From the NCBI GenBank assembly GCA_018056165.1, contig JAGPGD010000007.1:1-64000 (forward strand): 64,000 bases of DNA, written 5' to 3'. Origin of the DNA: Paludibacteraceae bacterium. GTDB lineage: Bacteria; Bacteroidota; Bacteroidia; Bacteroidales; Paludibacteraceae. The notes below the pieces were generated by a model, which was not told the DNA's origin, did no database searches, and saw only the letters and a program-made list of their open reading frames with translations. The position numbers and the translations under genes are program-made. This document shows positions 38,742 through 47,136 of this stretch, piece by piece (the stretch's first letter is position 1; every line of letters starts with the position of its first letter).

Positions 38742-40052
38742 ATGATTATTGATAAGGAACTTGTTGATTCACTATTTGCCCAATTTGGTACTTCTGATAT
38801 CAATCAACTCTCTATTCGTGAAATCGGTAAACTGGTTTCTCAAATTGAAAAACAAAGCGGTATAGAATTTATTCACATGGAAATGGGTGTGCCGGGTTTG
38901 CCCACTTTACCTGTTACCGTTCAGGCAGAAAAGGAAGCATTAGATAAAGGTTTAACCTCACTTTATTCCGACATTGAAGGAATTCCATTTTTTAAAACGG
39001 AGACAGCACGTTTTGCTAAATTATTCATAAATCTTGAAGTCAGTCCTTTAAATTGTATTCCAACAGTAGGAGCAATGCAAGGAAGTTTTGCAGCTTTATT
39101 AGCATCTGCTCGTACCAATGTTAAAAAGCCCTATACACTTTTTATCGATCCAGGTTTCCCTGTTAATAAATCACAGTTACAACTGTTGGGATTACCTTAT
39201 AAATCGTTTGATATTTTAAATTTCAGAGGTGAGAAACTTCGAGAGAAATTGCTTTCCTATTTAAAAGAAGGGGATATTTGTACAATTACTTATTCGTCTC
39301 CTAATAATCCCTCATGGATTAACTTGACAGAAGAAGAATTGCAAATCATTGGTGAACTGGCTACTCAATATGATGTGATCGTGGTAGAAGATCTGGCTTA
39401 CTTTGGAATGGATTTTCGTTACGATTATGGAAAGCCTGGTGTCCCGCCTTATCAACCCACAGTGGCACATTATACAGATAATTATATTTTGTTACTTTCT
39501 GCTTCGAAAATTTTTAGCTATGCTGGTCAACGAATAGGAATGATGATCATTTCTGAAAAGTTACGAACTCGACATTATCCACTTTTGAAAAATTATTTTA
39601 CCAGTGATGTGCTGGGACATTTCATTCCTTATGGAGTTTTGTATGCAACAACTGCTGGGACTTCACATACTGCACAATATGCGGTAGCTGCTACCTTGAA
39701 AGCAATAAACGATGGCGAGGTTGATTTTTTAAAAGAACTTGCTGTTTATGGAGAAAAAGCCCGACAAATGAAATCATTGTTTTTAAAAAATGGTTTTTAT
39801 CTCGTTTATGATGAAGGTGGAAAATTGGCAGATGGTTTTTATTTTACTGTTGCCTACCCTGGAATGACGAGCAACGAATTATTGAAAGAATTTCTTTATT
39901 ATGGTTTAAGTGCCATTTCGTTGACCATTACAGGAAGCAGCGACCCAAATGGTTTGCGAATTTGTGTCTCCTTTGTAAGAGAAGACCAAATTCCTGAATT
40001 AGAAAAACGATTAGCAGATTTTTCAAAAGAAAGAACAAGAAAAAAATTTTGA
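38742..40052 (+). CDS. PLP-dependent aminotransferase, class I/II
   Basis: A 436-residue aspartate-aminotransferase-fold enzyme. The PLP lysine is in SASKIFSYAGQRIG (Lys256). The PLP-contact blocks are TITYSSPNNPSWINLTEEE and VVVEDLAYFGMDFRYDYG. The end of the large domain contains LRICVSFVREDQI. Its substrate cannot be read, but the position behind ACT-PaaK makes an aromatic or branched amino acid plausible. An 84-base gap separates it from PaaK. Confidence 0.88.
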   Translation: MIIDKELVDSLFAQFGTSDINQLSIREIGKLVSQIEKQSGIEFIHMEMGVPGLPTLPVTVQAEKEALDKGLTSLYSDIEGIPFFKTETARFAKLFINLEVSPLNCIPTVGAMQGSFAALLASARTNVKKPYTLFIDPGFPVNKSQLQLLGLPYKSFDILNFRGEKLREKLLSYLKEGDICTITYSSPNNPSWINLTEEELQIIGELATQYDVIVVEDLAYFGMDFRYDYGKPGVPPYQPTVAHYTDNYILLLSASKIFSYAGQRIGMMIISEKLRTRHYPLLKNYFTSDVLGHFIPYGVLYATTAGTSHTAQYAVAATLKAINDGEVDFLKELAVYGEKARQMKSLFLKNGFYLVYDEGGKLADGFYFTVAYPGMTSNELLKEFLYYGLSAISLTITGSSDPNGLRICVSFVREDQIPELEKRLADFSKERTRKKF

Positions 40053-40219
40053 GTTAATTCTTACCAAATTTGTCATTAGGATTGAATTTCTAATGGCAGT
40101 CATTAGAAAAAGTACTTTATAATTATTTAAATTTCAATATAATGCATCGACAAAATATTCAAAAAATTGAGACTTTTCAAAATTGAATGTAAGAAATTTT
40201 TACTCAATTTTTTTTATTG

Positions 40220-40269
40220 TTTTGGCAATTTCAGCTTTGCTTCAGTTGTTTTGATACAAATTAAAATTT
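40220..40269 (+). repeat. Degenerate motif shared with 29278-29327
   Basis: Both stretches run TTTTGGC, then an AATTT/GCTT-rich part, then ATACAAA-TTAAA, at roughly two-thirds identity by eye. It lies in the 273-base gap between the aminotransferase and the VIT1 gene. I see no gene here. Confidence 0.35.
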
Positions 40270-40325
40270 CCCTACAAAAAAATCTTCATTCTTCCCGCAA
40301 CTTCGTAAACTCAAAACTTTTTCTA

Positions 40326-41189
40326 TTAAGCATTTACGCCTAATACACTATTAAGTATATAACCTATAAAAAATGAAAAGGCTGCTACTCCTAAGCTGAT
40401 AAAGCACATTTCAAAAAAACGAGATTTAAACTCGAGATCTTTTGCCACAGAGATATAATAATTAAAAAAGAAAATTATTAATACTGCCAGTAATAATGTT
40501 AGCGATAAAGCAAAAAATCTGCTGGATAATAATAAAAATGGAAGAATAAGAAAAATAACAGTGAAAAAATAAGTTATACCTGTATAAGCAGCCGATTTTT
40601 TGGCTTTTTTATTACCTTCTGCTTTCGAGGAAAGATAATCGGAAGCCGCCATAGACAAGGCAGCAGATATTCCTGTAACTAATCCTGCTAATGAAATGAT
40701 TCTGGTTGTTCCCAAAGTTAAAGTAAAACCTGCCAGTGCTCCGGTTAATTCGACGAGAGCATCATTAAGACCTAACACAATAGAACCGACATATTGTAAT
40801 CGCTCTTCATCGAGCATTGTTAATAATTGTTGTTCGTGAATGCTTTCTTCTTCAGCAAAAAATTTTGTCTCCGGAATAATATTTGACAATTCATTATAAA
40901 GTTTTGAACCTGTTCCTTCGCGTTTTTCCATTTGTTTTAATACAAACGACAGTCCCAATAAACGAGCCAGAAAAACAGTGTAAGTAATTCTCCAATAGTT
41001 TGGTTTAACTTTAAGGTTGGTTTTTTCTTGCCAAAATGCTGCATGTTGTTTTTCTTGTTCACTTATGGTGTGTAAAATTTCAGCATTTTTTTGATCTTTA
41101 CATTCTTCTGCTAAACGTTTATAAATAAAATGTTCAGTGATTTCATTTCGTTGTACTGATATTAACAGTTTTCTCGTTTTTTTGTCCAT
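40326..41189 (-). CDS. Ferritin-like / VIT1 family iron transporter
   Basis: A 287-residue membrane protein that joins two modules. Residues 1-130 or so are a cytoplasmic rubrerythrin/ferritin-like domain with the diiron-type motifs NEITEHFIYKRLAEE, EQEKQHAAFW and EEESIHEQQLL. Residues about 135-287 are a CCC1/VIT1 transporter with the signatures IVLGLNDALVELTGALAGF and SMAASDYLSSKAEG, then further membrane helices. VIT1 proteins move Fe2+ or Mn2+ out of the cytoplasm; the ferritin-like module would bind and perhaps oxidise the iron. The membrane-bound ferritin MbfA is a comparable fusion. Role in iron or peroxide stress is inferred. No ferric-uptake box is visible to me upstream. Confidence 0.85.
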   Translation of the reverse strand: MDKKTRKLLISVQRNEITEHFIYKRLAEECKDQKNAEILHTISEQEKQHAAFWQEKTNLKVKPNYWRITYTVFLARLLGLSFVLKQMEKREGTGSKLYNELSNIIPETKFFAEEESIHEQQLLTMLDEERLQYVGSIVLGLNDALVELTGALAGFTLTLGTTRIISLAGLVTGISAALSMAASDYLSSKAEGNKKAKKSAAYTGITYFFTVIFLILPFLLLSSRFFALSLTLLLAVLIIFFFNYYISVAKDLEFKSRFFEMCFISLGVAAFSFFIGYILNSVLGVNA

Positions 41190-41310
41190 AGTATATTTAT
41201 TTTGATTTTGATTTTATAAGACAATTAATTTTAATTAGAAATAAACTAAGAAAAACAAAGTAAAAAAAATATTAATCCGTTCCAATGCAGAAAAATAAGA
41301 TTTTAAAAAA

Positions 41311-41350
41311 CAAAAAACCCTCGTTGAAAGTTTATTGTCAACCAGGGTTT
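41311..41350 (-). terminator. Terminator of the FKBP array
   Basis: AAACCCT (41315-41321) pairs with AGGGTTT (41344-41350), and inside GTTGA (41323-41327) pairs with TCAAC (41338-41342), with one C-C mismatch between. On the minus strand TTTTGTTTTTTAAAA follows. It ends the three-gene FKBP transcript. Confidence 0.75.
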
Positions 41351-41406
41351 ATTAAAATTTCTTTTATATCCTTTTATAAGATATTGAAATTGCTATAAAG
41401 CTGCTT

Positions 41407-42270
41407 TTATTTTTCAATTGAAAGTAATTCAATTTCAAAAATAAGAGGTGAATAGGGTTTAATTAATCCCTGTTCCTGACCACCATAAGCCAATTCCTGA
41501 GGAACATAAATTTTATATTTCGAACCTACTGGCATTAATTTTAGAATTTCCTGCCAACCTTTGATTACTTGATTGACATAGAATACACTAGGTTCTTTAC
41601 GTTCCACAGAACTGTCAAAAACAGTTCCATCTATCAACGTACCGTGATAATGAACTTTTACTTTACTACTATCAGTTGGTATGGGACCATTTCCTTTTTT
41701 GATAATTTCGTATTGTAAGCCACTTGGAGTGATAATTACTCCCGGTCTTTTGGCATTTTCTTTTAAAAATAATTCTCCTGCAGCTTTAGTGGCAGCATAT
41801 TCTTTTTCAATTTGTTTAGCCTGCCGATTCTGCATGGTGCTCTGCAAATATACTTTTGCTTCTTCAGGTTCCATTTGAATGTTTGATCCCCTTAGTCCAT
41901 TCACCAATCCTTGTTTAATTAGGTTGATATCAGTTTTTAAAGTTGAGTCACCCATTAAGCCAATTTTTTCCTGCTCTTTTAGTGAAGACCCAATTTGAGT
42001 ACCTAAAAAAGAAATTTCCAGATGTTCTTTTTCTACTTTCGATTTAAGTCCATCATTCATGCCTTTGATAAGAGATTTTATAGTTTCATCAGAAGAGTCG
42101 CCTTGTAAATAATAATTTTTAATACCATCTCCATTGGCAACACCAAAAGCATAGTTTAAACTGTCAAGTTGGTTTTTCAGAACTGGTTTAGCTGGTTTGT
42201 TACTATTACAGGAAACAATGGCAAAAGCAATTAGAATGATGAGAACCGAGAATATATTAATCTTTTTCAT
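41407..42270 (-). CDS. FKBP-type peptidyl-prolyl isomerase lipoprotein
   Basis: An exported isomerase of 287 residues. The lipobox is in FAIVSCNSNKP, so it is membrane-anchored by lipid at Cys21. A FKBP_N dimerisation domain follows (residues about 35-165: QLDSLNYAFGVANGDGIKNYY). The FKBP_C catalytic domain occupies about 185-285: KVKVHYHGTLIDGTVFDSS, VIKGWQEILKLMPVGSKYKIYVP, QELAYG, PLIFEIELL. It is a folding helper in the periplasm. It is the last of three FKBP_N genes and starts 26 bases after the middle one. Confidence 0.92.
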   Translation of the reverse strand: MKKINIFSVLIILIAFAIVSCNSNKPAKPVLKNQLDSLNYAFGVANGDGIKNYYLQGDSSDETIKSLIKGMNDGLKSKVEKEHLEISFLGTQIGSSLKEQEKIGLMGDSTLKTDINLIKQGLVNGLRGSNIQMEPEEAKVYLQSTMQNRQAKQIEKEYAATKAAGELFLKENAKRPGVIITPSGLQYEIIKKGNGPIPTDSSKVKVHYHGTLIDGTVFDSSVERKEPSVFYVNQVIKGWQEILKLMPVGSKYKIYVPQELAYGGQEQGLIKPYSPLIFEIELLSIEK

Positions 42271-42296
42271 TTCGAATTAGTTTATTGTTATAAATT

Positions 42297-42818
42297 TTAT
42301 TTCGTATTAAGAGTATCTAATGTGCTATCTTTTTCAGGAACAGATGGTAAAGCTTGTTCAGAAGCTTTTTTAGCCTGCAATTCGTACATAGTTTTTTGAA
42401 GATATTCTTGAGCTTGTTGAGGGCTCATTCCTCCATCAAAATTGTATAAAGCATTGATAATTCCTTGCTTTACCAGCTTTGTATTGAAAGCCAGAGTAGT
42501 GTCAGCCATCAAACCGTGAGATTCTTGAAATTTTAGCGAAGTGCCAATCTGATAACCTAATTGATACCATTTGTCAGTTTTCTTGCTTTTGTAAGCTTTG
42601 TCAAGAGCGTTCATAAATGCTTCGATAGGTTTATCGGAAGAATCATTTTGTAAATAGTAATTTTTTATACCTTCTCCATTCACCAGACCGAGTGTGTAAT
42701 TTAAGCTATCATTCTGATTGCTCAATTCACTTTTTTTGGCTTCGTACTTATTTTTACACGAAACCATTAAAAATGTAGTCATTACTACTATTAAGGACAA
42801 AATACTTAATTTTTTCAT
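42297..42818 (-). CDS. FKBP_N-domain lipoprotein lacking the isomerase domain
   Basis: A 173-residue lipoprotein (lipobox LMVSCKNK) with only the FKBP_N dimerisation domain. It is clearly paralogous to the next gene: both have DSLNY, then GLVNGEGIKNYYLQ (here) against GVANGDGIKNYYLQ. The sequence stops after a short low-complexity tail (ALPSVPEKDSTLDTLNTK), with no FKBP_C domain. There is no sign of a frameshifted remainder in the 26 bases before the next gene. It may be a dimerisation partner or a decayed duplicate; its reading frame and signal are intact, which favours a working protein. Confidence 0.85.
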   Translation of the reverse strand: MKKLSILSLIVVMTTFLMVSCKNKYEAKKSELSNQNDSLNYTLGLVNGEGIKNYYLQNDSSDKPIEAFMNALDKAYKSKKTDKWYQLGYQIGTSLKFQESHGLMADTTLAFNTKLVKQGIINALYNFDGGMSPQQAQEYLQKTMYELQAKKASEQALPSVPEKDSTLDTLNTK

Positions 42819-42841
42819 TGCATCATTTTTTGATAATGTTA

Positions 42842-43576
42842 TTATTGGTTGTTTTCTTCGTCAGGATTAATTTCGAGCAATTCTACTTCAAAAATTAGAG
42901 GTGAAAAAGGAGGTATTACATTTCCGGCTCCTTGTGCTCCATAAGCAAGTTCGTAAGGAATATAAAATTTATATTTTGAACCTACTGACATTAAACAAAG
43001 TCCTTCACTCCAGCCTGGAATTACCTGATTTAAAGCAAAAACTATAGGTTCTCCTCGATCAATGGAGCTATCGAACTTAGTACCATCTATTAAAAAACCT
43101 TCATAATTGACTTTTACTTTGTCAGTATTAGCAGGTTTAGGTCCTTCAGTAGCTTTTAAAATTTCATATTGTAAGCTACTTTCCGTAGTTATTATTCCTT
43201 CTTTTTTCTTGTTTTGTTCCATAAAGGCAATCGCTGCAGTTTTTCTCTCCTCAGAATCTTTGGCTTGAGCTGCAGTAAAATAATCTCTCAAATAGTTGTT
43301 GGCAGAATCAAAAGACATAATAGCTGAATCGCCTTTCATAGCTGTAGCAAATCCTTTGATTATCAAATCCACATTAGTTTTACCGCCCGGAATGGTTTTT
43401 ATATTTTTTAAAAAATCGTTCCCTACCAGCAGACCTAAGGCATAACTCATTGAATCTACATTATTGGTAAAAGTTATATCTGATTGATTTTTCCTCTCAG
43501 TTTTCTTAGGTTTTTTTGCTTCAGCGGATATAATCAATAATGTGATAGAAAAAAATAAAATGATGGTTTTCTTCAT
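42842..43576 (-). CDS. Periplasmic FKBP-type peptidyl-prolyl isomerase
   Basis: A 244-residue isomerase with an ordinary signal peptide (MKKTIILFFSITLLIISAEA) and no lipobox. A FKBP_N region covers residues about 35-115 (SMSYALGLLVGNDFLKNI), and the FKBP_C domain about 140-240: KVKVNYEGFLIDGTKFDSS, VIPGWSEGLCLMSVGSKYKFYIP, YELAYGAQGAGNVIPPFSPLIFEVELL. The catalytic pattern is complete. It is the first gene of the three-gene array, with a -7 box 66 bases upstream. Unlike its neighbour at 41407 it would be soluble in the periplasm. Confidence 0.92.
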   Translation of the reverse strand: MKKTIILFFSITLLIISAEAKKPKKTERKNQSDITFTNNVDSMSYALGLLVGNDFLKNIKTIPGGKTNVDLIIKGFATAMKGDSAIMSFDSANNYLRDYFTAAQAKDSEERKTAAIAFMEQNKKKEGIITTESSLQYEILKATEGPKPANTDKVKVNYEGFLIDGTKFDSSIDRGEPIVFALNQVIPGWSEGLCLMSVGSKYKFYIPYELAYGAQGAGNVIPPFSPLIFEVELLEINPDEENNQ

Positions 43577-43641
43577 TGATAAAAAATCTAAATGTTTTTA
43601 TACATGTTAACTTAAAATGAACAAGTGATTTATAAGCGGTG

Positions 43642-43649
43642 CAAAGATA
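43642..43649 (-). promoter_or_regulatory. Candidate -7 box of the FKBP array
   Basis: On the minus strand TATCTTTG fits TAnnTTTG, 66 bases before the start codon of the first FKBP gene. No -33 TTG at the usual spacing. Confidence 0.4.
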
Positions 43650-43687
43650 GTTAATTTATTACACAATAACATGTTAATATTTCAAAA

Positions 43688-45472
43688 TTATCGTAGTGAG
43701 ACTACAATAGGAATTTTAGCCTGTTTTTTTATTCCTAAGTCAGGTTGAATCATTTCAAAATAAAGCACATAAATGCCTGGATTGGCAATTTTGCCATCGC
43801 TTGTTTTGCCGTTCCAGAGAAAAAATCCTTCGGAAGCGAGCAGTACATTTGAAAGCAATTGACATACTTTTACACCAACAGCATTAAAAATTGTTGCAGT
43901 AGCAACAAAACCATTCGTTGCTGTTTTGTAATGAATAAGACATACATCTTCCACACCATCATTGTCAGGTGAAAAAGCTTCTGGGTCTGCCCATATAAAT
44001 CTTTCAGGTTCCATTGAAATATCAATTTCTCTATATTGAGAATTTTTATAACCTGGTGTTCCATAATTTACTTCAAAAGCTGCTGAATGCCATGATTGTG
44101 GATCCTGTGAAGGAAGAGAGGGATTAATTTTTTCCAATGAAACACCTTTTGGATTTTTTATCATAATGTGATGCCATTTTACATTATAGGTCAATTCATC
44201 ATAAATCGTATCCTTGTTATTGTTAGCTAATACCAAAGTAGCACTTTCGTTGTTAAGATTTGACCAACTGGTAGTAACAACATAACTTTCAGGTGGATAA
44301 TGGTAATAATTTAGCAATGAATCAGCATTGGGACAAACAGCTAAGCAACCAGCAGGTTTCAAAAGTGTACCTTTGGGAATTTCATATCCTGTGTTAAGAT
44401 TCCCATCTTTTTTTCGAGTAGTAAATACTATACCTGAAACATCCAGCAATTTTTCAGAACGATTGAAAATTTCAAGATACTCCGTTGAATTTAGAGGATT
44501 ATCAAACATGATTTCATTGAAAACCAGATCACCCATTTCAATTGGTTCAGTTATGCCTGTTATTTTTGTTGTATTTAAAAGAGGATTTCCTGCTAAATCA
44601 GTTGCCTCGTTAATTTCCAAAGTATAGATTTTACCACGTTGAAATTCATTTTCAAAAGTGAGTATTACAACGGTTTTGTCGACAGATATTTCAATATTAG
44701 AAGGTGTTCCTATTTCTTCATTTACAGTAAAAGTTGCCTGCAAAAAATCCATCGGCTCAGAAAACTGTAATTTTAACTGATTAGGAGGTAAAAGAGTAAG
44801 TTGTTCCCATTGAGGTGATTCCATATCAACAGCTTTATTGCCCCTAACCAAAATATCGTCAAAATAATAAGCTGAACCAGTTGTGCTAGTATTAGTATAC
44901 ATTAATCCGAAATAAAGACTTTGTTTGATAGCTAAATTCTGAACGGTTCCTTCCAAAAAGTAGTCATTTTCAGATGGCAACTTGCTGTATAGTGAAAAAT
45001 TACCATTCTCGTCACGAGTAACTTTAATTTTTATTTCAACAGGATTTCCGTCTGTACGTTTTTCAACTCCATCAATTAATTTAGTCTTTTTTATTCCCTC
45101 TTGTAGCCATAATGAAACATTATCTTTGGTATCACCAATTTTAACAAAATAGCCATTACAGCCATCGGTTATATCGTTTGTATTTGAAACAATATAAACA
45201 CTTGCATAATTGGACGAGGAAGTAGTATAAGTGATTTTCACCCATACTTCCCAAATAGCATCATCTATGGCTTCAGAAGGCGTGAACAAAAAAGAAGTAG
45301 AAGTCGTTGGAGCTTTAGATTGAAGTTGGAAGGAATTATTAATAAAAAAATTGGAAATATTTCCTGTCCATGTCGGATTGTTGGTAAAATCACCATCTGA
45401 AAAATTCTCGATTAACTGACCAAAACTTAAAAGAGGAGAAAAAAGAATAAAAAGTAAGCTTAATTTTCTCAT
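43688..45472 (-). CDS. Exported lamin-tail-domain protein with FlgD-like tail
   Basis: A 594-residue secreted protein of unknown role. Signal peptide [18 protein letters not shown]. Residues about 20-210 look like a lectin-type or LamG-type beta sandwich ([21 protein letters not shown], then YFDDILVRG). A bacterial Ig-like (SbsA-type) domain follows ([19 protein letters not shown]), then a lamin-tail domain ([24 protein letters not shown]). The last 85 residues, from [12 protein letters not shown] to [11 protein letters not shown], form a FlgD-like Ig fold. The [10 protein letters not shown] start also recalls type B sorting tails of the type IX system. It is probably a surface protein. No catalytic motif seen. 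Confidence 0.8.
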   Translation of the reverse strand: MRKLSLLFILFSPLLSFGQLIENFSDGDFTNNPTWTGNISNFFINNSFQLQSKAPTTSTSFLFTPSEAIDDAIWEVWVKITYTTSSSNYASVYIVSNTNDITDGCNGYFVKIGDTKDNVSLWLQEGIKKTKLIDGVEKRTDGNPVEIKIKVTRDENGNFSLYSKLPSENDYFLEGTVQNLAIKQSLYFGLMYTNTSTTGSAYYFDDILVRGNKAVDMESPQWEQLTLLPPNQLKLQFSEPMDFLQATFTVNEEIGTPSNIEISVDKTVVILTFENEFQRGKIYTLEINEATDLAGNPLLNTTKITGITEPIEMGDLVFNEIMFDNPLNSTEYLEIFNRSEKLLDVSGIVFTTRKKDGNLNTGYEIPKGTLLKPAGCLAVCPNADSLLNYYHYPPESYVVTTSWSNLNNESATLVLANNNKDTIYDELTYNVKWHHIMIKNPKGVSLEKINPSLPSQDPQSWHSAAFEVNYGTPGYKNSQYREIDISMEPERFIWADPEAFSPDNDGVEDVCLIHYKTATNGFVATATIFNAVGVKVCQLLSNVLLASEGFFLWNGKTSDGKIANPGIYVLYFEMIQPDLGIKKQAKIPIVVSLR

Positions 45473-45499
45473 TTTTTAGTATATTTCAACGAAATGGAC

Positions 45500-45507
45500 T
45501 ATTTTTG
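45500..45507 (+). promoter_or_regulatory. Candidate -7 box of asd
   Basis: TATTTTTG fits TAnnTTTG. It sits downstream of the first possible ATG (45494), so transcription would begin after that codon and the ATG at 45596 must be the start. Confidence 0.45.
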
Positions 45508-45595
45508 TAATCTGAAATTTAAAGATAAATCGAACAAAAATAATAAATTATCTAATCAATTCAAGAAAGTTTTCAGAAAAATAAAAAATTTAAAA

Positions 45596-46606
45596 ATGAT
45601 GAGAGTAGCAATTGTTGGTGCCAGTGGTGCCGTTGGACAAGAATTTTTGCGTGTGTTGTCAGAACGCAATTTCCCGGTTACAGAATTATTCCTTTTTGGT
45701 TCTCACCGGAGTGCAGGGAAAGAATATGAATTTAACGGGAAAAAAATTCCTGTCAAAGAATTGAAACATGGTGATGACTTTAAAAATATAGATTTAGCTT
45801 TTACTTCGGCTGGAGCAAGCGTATCCAAAGAATTCGCTAAAGATATTACCAAATTTGGTACCGTAATGATCGATAATTCTTCTGCCTTCAGGATGGATGA
45901 GGATGTTCCTTTAGTAGTACCAGAAGTAAATGCCAGTGACGCAAAAAGCCGTCCCAGAGGAATTATTGCCAACCCAAACTGTACCACTATTCAAATGGTA
46001 GTAGCTTTGAATGCAATAGAAAACATTTCTCATATCAAAAGAGTACATGTTGCAACTTATCAAGCTGCAAGTGGAGCTGGCTCCGCTGCTATGGCTGAAT
46101 TGGAATTGCAATACAAGCAAATTTTAGCTGGTGAATCACCCACTGTAAACAAATTTCCTTATCAATTGGCATTTAATGTTATACCACAAGTTGATGTCTT
46201 TACTGAGAATGGTTATACTAAAGAAGAAATGAAAATGTATAATGAAACGCGCAAAATTATGCATTCTGACGTCGAAGTAAGCGCTATGTGTGTAAGAGTT
46301 CCAACCCTGAGAGCTCATTCTGAAAGCATTTGGGTAGAAACAGAACGTCCAATTAGTGTAGAAGAAGCTCGCAAAGCTTTTAAAAATGCTAAAGGAGTGA
46401 TTGTGATGGATAATCCTGAGGAGAAAGTCTATCCTATGCCAGCATTTCTTTCTGGGAAAGATGAAGTATTTGTAGGACGCATTCGTAAAGATTTAAGTTG
46501 CCCAAATGGAATTACTTTTTGGTGTGTTTCCGATCAAATAAGGAAAGGTGCAGCATTGAATGCGGTACAAATAGCTGAATATCTGATTAATGAGCATGAT
46601 ATTTAA
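45596..46606 (+). CDS. asd: Aspartate-semialdehyde dehydrogenase
   Basis: Reduces aspartyl phosphate to aspartate semialdehyde with NADPH, the branch point for lysine/diaminopimelate, threonine and methionine. The N-terminal Rossmann motif is [15 protein letters not shown]. The catalytic cysteine is in [10 protein letters not shown] (Cys near residue 128). [13 protein letters not shown] and the active-site His in [12 protein letters not shown] are present. I take the ATG at 45596 (336 residues, the usual length); the open frame up to 45494 begins before the likely transcription start and is not asd-like. Confidence 0.95.
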   Translation: MMRVAIVGASGAVGQEFLRVLSERNFPVTELFLFGSHRSAGKEYEFNGKKIPVKELKHGDDFKNIDLAFTSAGASVSKEFAKDITKFGTVMIDNSSAFRMDEDVPLVVPEVNASDAKSRPRGIIANPNCTTIQMVVALNAIENISHIKRVHVATYQAASGAGSAAMAELELQYKQILAGESPTVNKFPYQLAFNVIPQVDVFTENGYTKEEMKMYNETRKIMHSDVEVSAMCVRVPTLRAHSESIWVETERPISVEEARKAFKNAKGVIVMDNPEEKVYPMPAFLSGKDEVFVGRIRKDLSCPNGITFWCVSDQIRKGAALNAVQIAEYLINEHDI

Positions 46607-46640
46607 TTATATGTTTTGGAATTATTCCTGGGACTAATCG

Positions 46641-46677
46641 AGGAGGTAGAGGAATTGTTCCTCTGCCTTCTTATTTT
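46641..46677 (+). terminator. Terminator of asd
   Basis: The 14-base arms 46641-46654 and 46658-46671 pair with two G-T wobbles around the loop TTG, followed by TATTTT. It lies 35 bases after the asd stop codon. Confidence 0.65.
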
Positions 46678-46805
46678 ACTGTCGCTGCTCTCGTACACGG
46701 CGATTTGTTACTAACGTTACTAATTATTCATACCTCAATTAATGATTTGATAGACAAGAAATAATGAAGTTCGATTTGACTATTTCCACCCTGATTATCA
46801 ATATA

Positions 46806-46970
46806 TTAACAATTATATTTACTCAAACTTTTTTCTGTAGCGAAGGAGCAGATATTTTTCAAAACCAGCTCTGCTGTTTTAGGGTAGTTCATGATCAATA
46901 CAAATAGTTCATCAATATCCTTTTCTAATGCTTCATATATTTCAGTTATAAAAATAATTTCCAAAGACAT
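46806..46970 (-). CDS. Possible small protein or gene remnant, 54 residues
   Basis: An ORF from ATG 46970 to TAA 46806. It begins MSLEIIFITEIYEALEKDID and looks protein-like: two amphipathic helical stretches, IYEALEKDIDELFVLIM and TAELVLKNICSFATEKSL. A stop codon lies two codons before the ATG. I do not recognise it. It may be a true small protein or the tail of a decayed mobile-element gene, since inverted repeats lie beside it. No promoter could be assigned. Confidence 0.3.
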   Translation of the reverse strand: MSLEIIFITEIYEALEKDIDELFVLIMNYPKTAELVLKNICSFATEKSLSKYNC

Positions 46971-47007
46971 TTGTCAAGTGTTTGCTGTAAACATTCAGTA
47001 TTCATTG

Positions 47008-47065
47008 CCCTGAAAAGTTCACCTATTGTTCGTAAATTCAACTAATTAATGCAACTTTTTCAGGG
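47008..47065. repeat. Inverted repeat next to the small ORF
   Basis: CCCTGAAAAGTT (47008-47019) and AACTTTTTCAGGG (47053-47065) are complementary with one extra T, about 33 bases apart. The spacing is long for a terminator, so it may be a remnant of an element end. Confidence 0.4.
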
Positions 47066-47136
47066 GAAATAAAAGGTTAATAAAATATTTTTTTAAGACA
47101 AGAGGCTGTTTCAAAAAATAAAACAACCTATTATAA

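Larger units (their letters stand above)
46672..47136. other. Gene-poor stretch between asd and the TPL-like gene
   Basis: Apart from a possible 54-residue minus-strand ORF (46806-46970) and an inverted repeat (47008-47019 with 47053-47065), I see nothing here. A weak imperfect hairpin (47103-47129) may end the TPL-like transcript. Confidence 0.45.

Noticed and set aside
47103-47129. Imperfect hairpin past the TPL-like gene
   Set aside because: AGG/CCT and TGTTT/AAACA pair with a mismatch, but no T-run follows on the minus strand, so I did not call a terminator.
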